IMG/VR virus record: IMGVR_UViG_3300009128_001768
Span: 59,374-123,373 of that record
Source of the DNA: a virus
Length of the DNA stretch: 64,000 bases
Reading direction: 5' to 3' (one strand)
Shown: positions 61,671-64,000 of the stretch, one piece after another
Position numbering within the stretch: position 1 is the first letter of the stretch
How the letters are laid out: each line of letters opens with the position of its first letter
The notes under the pieces: model-generated
The model's database searches: none
What the model saw: the letters and a program-made list of their open reading frames with translations, nothing else
Told to the model about the DNA's origin: nothing
Made by a program: the position numbers and the translations under genes

Positions 61671-63593
61671 CTAATCTGAGTGCTTCTTAAGAAATGCAAC
61701 GGGATGTTCTCTATTAATCGTTATGTGTGGTGTCGGTTCAGAAAAATCAATCTTTCTGTGAAATATCCACCCACCAAGTTGATCAGCCAATCGAACTGCC
61801 AAATTATCAATATCGTTATCCGTCACTTCCTCCCACGGCTTATCAAACATGACGTTGTTCTCGGCGGTGTCCTCAGCATCATGACGATATTGGCTTTTCC
61901 AAAACGCCCCCCAGTGCTTCTTATATTGCTTTATCTTATTACCAATGTCAAACCATGAATAATGGTGTACGCCGGGGAGATGATCGACAACGGCGTTAAA
62001 CCACTCTTCGTATGCTTCTAAAGCATCTGCGTTCCCTGACAGCGACGCAGCCCTCATTTCATGTACATCCTGAGAGTAAAATGACCAAAACTGTAGTCTC
62101 TCCCGTGATTCGGCATGGATGTAATCGCACGTGTCAGTGCCAAATGCAGCGTACTCATTACCATCATCATCAAACCGACGCAAATCTGCTGGTATACCTT
62201 GTGTGATGTGTGGCAGGTTCCTGCTCAAACGCCATTTCCAAGGATTCACATCAACCCTAACTTTCTCAATCGACCCCCAATACTCAATAATAGGTAACGC
62301 AATAACATCGATAAGCTTCGGAAATGACATTAAGATTTGATGAATTTTTGCATAGTCTGTTTCATGCACAATTTCATCAGCGTCCATTTGCCAACAATAG
62401 TCGCTAGTGCATAGCTCTCTTGCGCGAGCCTTTAATTTACCATCAGATTCATATGCAAAGCTTGGGTGTGTCGGATCAATTGCGAAACGCTTAACGACTA
62501 ATCGCGATTCATCTCTTGAATACGCTTCCAGCTCCTCCCAAGTGTTGTCGGTTGAACCACCGTCTACAACAACAACCTCATTACAAAATCCGAGCATTGA
62601 CTCTATACAAGCCTTCCATGGATATCCCATATCATTTGCATTTCTAACAGTCACATATCCACTAAGCGTTGGAACATAGTTCATTGTATTTTTAATCGTG
62701 CTCCAGAATCGATTACGAGCTGCGTACAAATACGACAATGTGTCTATAATCGAAGAAGAAGTAAACCATTCTTCGTCCTTATGTTGAACGTGGTCATTCA
62801 ATACTAGCTCACATCCCAAAAGCTTTGCCTCAATTACCATTCGCGGACATGTATCACCACCCTCTGGAAGGTAAACGAATCCTTGTGCAACAGCTAGCTT
62901 CTGAAGAATATCTTGATACGGAATATTCCAAACAACCTCATACTCTAAATTGTTTTCCTGACAATAGGCTTCTGCAGCGCCGGCACCCTTAATCCAAGAA
63001 TCAGAACCGAGGACAATCCATCCTTTCTTTTCTGTGTCTTTATTTTGCTCAGTCAATACCTTGATAGCAGCAAAGAAACTTTCATCAAATACGCTGCTAA
63101 GAACAACCCTTGTATTTTCTGACAAGAAAGGAAATCTCTCTAAATATCTTTGTTCTTGTTCTTCGCTCATCCACCAGATAGACTGGGCACCGTGGAAGAA
63201 AGATGATATAATTTTACCATGAATTTGATCATGACAGTTACATTCATTTCCTGTTTCAAACTTGTGTTTTTCTATTGAACGATATGCACAGAACTTATAG
63301 TCATATTCTAGAATAGAATATTTCATATTCCCCACTATACTAGGAATTAGTTCTGGATTAAGCGAACTGAAATTTCCAAATATCCAATATTTTTCCACTC
63401 CAGCGGCCAACAGTTCCATTGTGACATGTGCTGCATGTAATTTCTGTACATTCAAGCCTGAGGAAGATGCTAACGCTTCTGTGGTTAATTCAGCTCCACC
63501 TACGTAATCTTCAACAAACATGTCTGCAACGAATACAACATCAGCAGATTGATCAATTGTTACTGTGTTGGTTTCAAACGGACTACTAAACAT
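61671..63593 (-). CDS. Two-domain glycosyltransferase, GT-B-like N-half plus GT2 C-half
   Basis: The 640-residue protein begins with a Rossmann-type half: VVFVADMFVEDYVGGAELTTEAL, then GWIVLGSDSWIKGAGAA and FVYLPEGGDTCPRMVIEAKLLGC, which resembles the GT4 donor site (the E..L..C part). A GT2 domain follows from about residue 310: GYVTVRNANDMGYPWKACIESM, EVVVVDGGSTDNTWEEL and YCWQMDADEIVHETD. Such fusions can add two sugars in one protein. It is the first gene of the island in the direction of transcription. GAGG lies seven bases upstream of the ATG. The GT2 half is firm; the N-terminal half is less certain. Confidence 0.85.
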   Translation of the reverse strand: MFSSPFETNTVTIDQSADVVFVADMFVEDYVGGAELTTEALASSSGLNVQKLHAAHVTMELLAAGVEKYWIFGNFSSLNPELIPSIVGNMKYSILEYDYKFCAYRSIEKHKFETGNECNCHDQIHGKIISSFFHGAQSIWWMSEEQEQRYLERFPFLSENTRVVLSSVFDESFFAAIKVLTEQNKDTEKKGWIVLGSDSWIKGAGAAEAYCQENNLEYEVVWNIPYQDILQKLAVAQGFVYLPEGGDTCPRMVIEAKLLGCELVLNDHVQHKDEEWFTSSSIIDTLSYLYAARNRFWSTIKNTMNYVPTLSGYVTVRNANDMGYPWKACIESMLGFCNEVVVVDGGSTDNTWEELEAYSRDESRLVVKRFAIDPTHPSFAYESDGKLKARARELCTSDYCWQMDADEIVHETDYAKIHQILMSFPKLIDVIALPIIEYWGSIEKVRVDVNPWKWRLSRNLPHITQGIPADLRRFDDDGNEYAAFGTDTCDYIHAESRERLQFWSFYSQDVHEMRAASLSGNADALEAYEEWFNAVVDHLPGVHHYSWFDIGNKIKQYKKHWGAFWKSQYRHDAEDTAENNVMFDKPWEEVTDNDIDNLAVRLADQLGGWIFHRKIDFSEPTPHITINREHPVAFLKKHSD

Positions 63594-63773
63594 TCAGGTA
63601 CCTCACCAGAATAATAACCCCTGGCGGGCCACTGTATAAAGAAAAGAAATTGAATTATTTTCCTGTACAAATTTTACAGAGCTATTATTCTAATTCTGAA
63701 TTCAGCTCCTCAGTAATCCAGTATATCTGTTTTCTTTAGTAAATTTTTCTAATTTAATAATTTAATTGATCAA
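63594..63773. other. AT-rich intergenic gap upstream of glycan island
   Basis: This 180-base gap separates the partial virion gene from the first glycan gene. It holds a perfect 16-base palindrome TTAATTGATCAATTAA at 63762-63777, which runs into the stop codon of the upstream gene, and several AT-rich inverted segments near 63650-63700. No clear terminator, promoter or RNA gene was recognised. It is the most likely place for the promoter of the island and is larger than nearly all other gaps in the window. Confidence 0.5.
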
Positions 63774-64000
63774 TTAACCAATTTTTCTAATACTAATTGT
63801 CGACCCGGTATTGACAGTACCGCCAGAAGTGTCATCTATATAAATCTGGATGTAGTCATTAGCATTCAGGTGAAATATTCCTGTGAGGGTTCTCTCCACT
63901 GGATCGACTGATGTGTGGACTTGGGTTGTCGCCGTTATTTCTGCAGTGGTGTTGACATATAGGAGAAGACTGCAGTCTGTGGACTGCGCTTCTAGGATAC
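63774..64000 (-). CDS. Partial virion-type protein, C-terminal end (C1q/TNF-like fold)
   Basis: The frame enters from the window edge and ends with a stop at 63776-63774, giving the last 75 residues. The sequence ...TLTGIFHLNANDYIQIYIDDTSGGT...STISIRKIG is the closing strand pattern of C1q/TNF-like jelly-roll domains common at the ends of phage head or tail fibres. The HLNANDYIQIYI core is typical. The N-terminal part and function lie outside. It shows that structural genes continue on the far side of the glycan island. Confidence 0.75.
   Translation of the reverse strand, partial: ILEAQSTDCSLLLYVNTTAEITATTQVHTSVDPVERTLTGIFHLNANDYIQIYIDDTSGGTVNTGSTISIRKIG

Noticed and set aside
63762-63777. 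Perfect palindrome TTAATTGATCAATTAA as a terminator
   Set aside because: It is all AT apart from the GATC centre, has no loop and no clean T-run, and it spans the stop codon. A protein-binding site or chance AT-rich symmetry is more likely.
1-64000. tRNA genes, integrase or attachment sites
   Set aside because: The intergenic gaps are short (mostly under 130 bases) and none folds into a cloverleaf by eye. No recombinase motif was seen.

Overview
The window looks like about 64 kb of the genome of an uncultured tailed phage with a contractile tail, in the wider T4-like marine myovirus group. The evidence is a T4 gp55-like late sigma factor beside a gp5/spike-like protein, a gp25/gpW-like wedge protein and a gp6/baseplate-J-like protein, followed by very long beta-rich fibre genes. 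All supported genes lie on the minus strand, so transcription runs from 64000 towards 1. Genes are packed with ATGA, TGATG, TAATG and TAGTG stop/start overlaps, and there are several GTG or TTG starts. No tRNA, integrase, IS element or CRISPR array is visible. The host cannot be named; the heptose, GDP-fucose and UDP-sugar genes fit a Gram-negative aquatic bacterium.

Region A (1-33.1 kb) is structural. From right to left: a small membrane protein, the late sigma factor, a coiled-coil protein, the spike/hub protein, an unknown protein, the gp25-like and gp6-like wedges, a DNRLRE-like protein, three successive LamG-type proteins (1191, 888 and 2398 aa), two modular fibre proteins (1612 and 787 aa), a DUF5659-like small protein, a third fibre-like protein (918 aa) ending at a strong terminator, a coiled-coil protein and a truncated virion-type protein.

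Region B (33.1-63.6 kb) is an island of about 34 genes, nearly all for sugar metabolism and glycan assembly. It holds a nucleotide-heptose set (two-gene transketolase, HldA-like kinase, HldC-like nucleotidyltransferase, HldD-like epimerase), GDP-fucose genes (Gmd-like, Fcl-like) with an alpha-1,2-fucosyltransferase-like enzyme, a UDP-sugar dehydrogenase, an RmlB-like dehydratase, a sugar nucleotidyltransferase, two HAD phosphatases, an aminotransferase and a CapK-like adenylate-forming enzyme. It also has SDR and MDR oxidoreductases, a cupin, a 2OG-Fe(II) oxygenase, two sulfotransferases, three methyltransferase genes and eight or nine glycosyltransferases. A Cas4/RecB-like nuclease is the one clear outsider. 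No flippase, polymerase, ABC exporter or initiating membrane glycosyltransferase is visible, so everything encoded here appears cytosolic.

Region C (63.6-64 kb) is a short AT-rich gap and the C-terminal end of another virion-type protein. The glycan island is therefore flanked on both sides by structural genes. Together the genes suggest a phage that makes fucosylated, heptose-containing, methylated and possibly sulfated glycans, either on its own adhesins or on the host surface, while its tail carries an unusually large set of LamG-like carbohydrate-binding folds. Functions are assigned from visible motifs only; no database search was possible.
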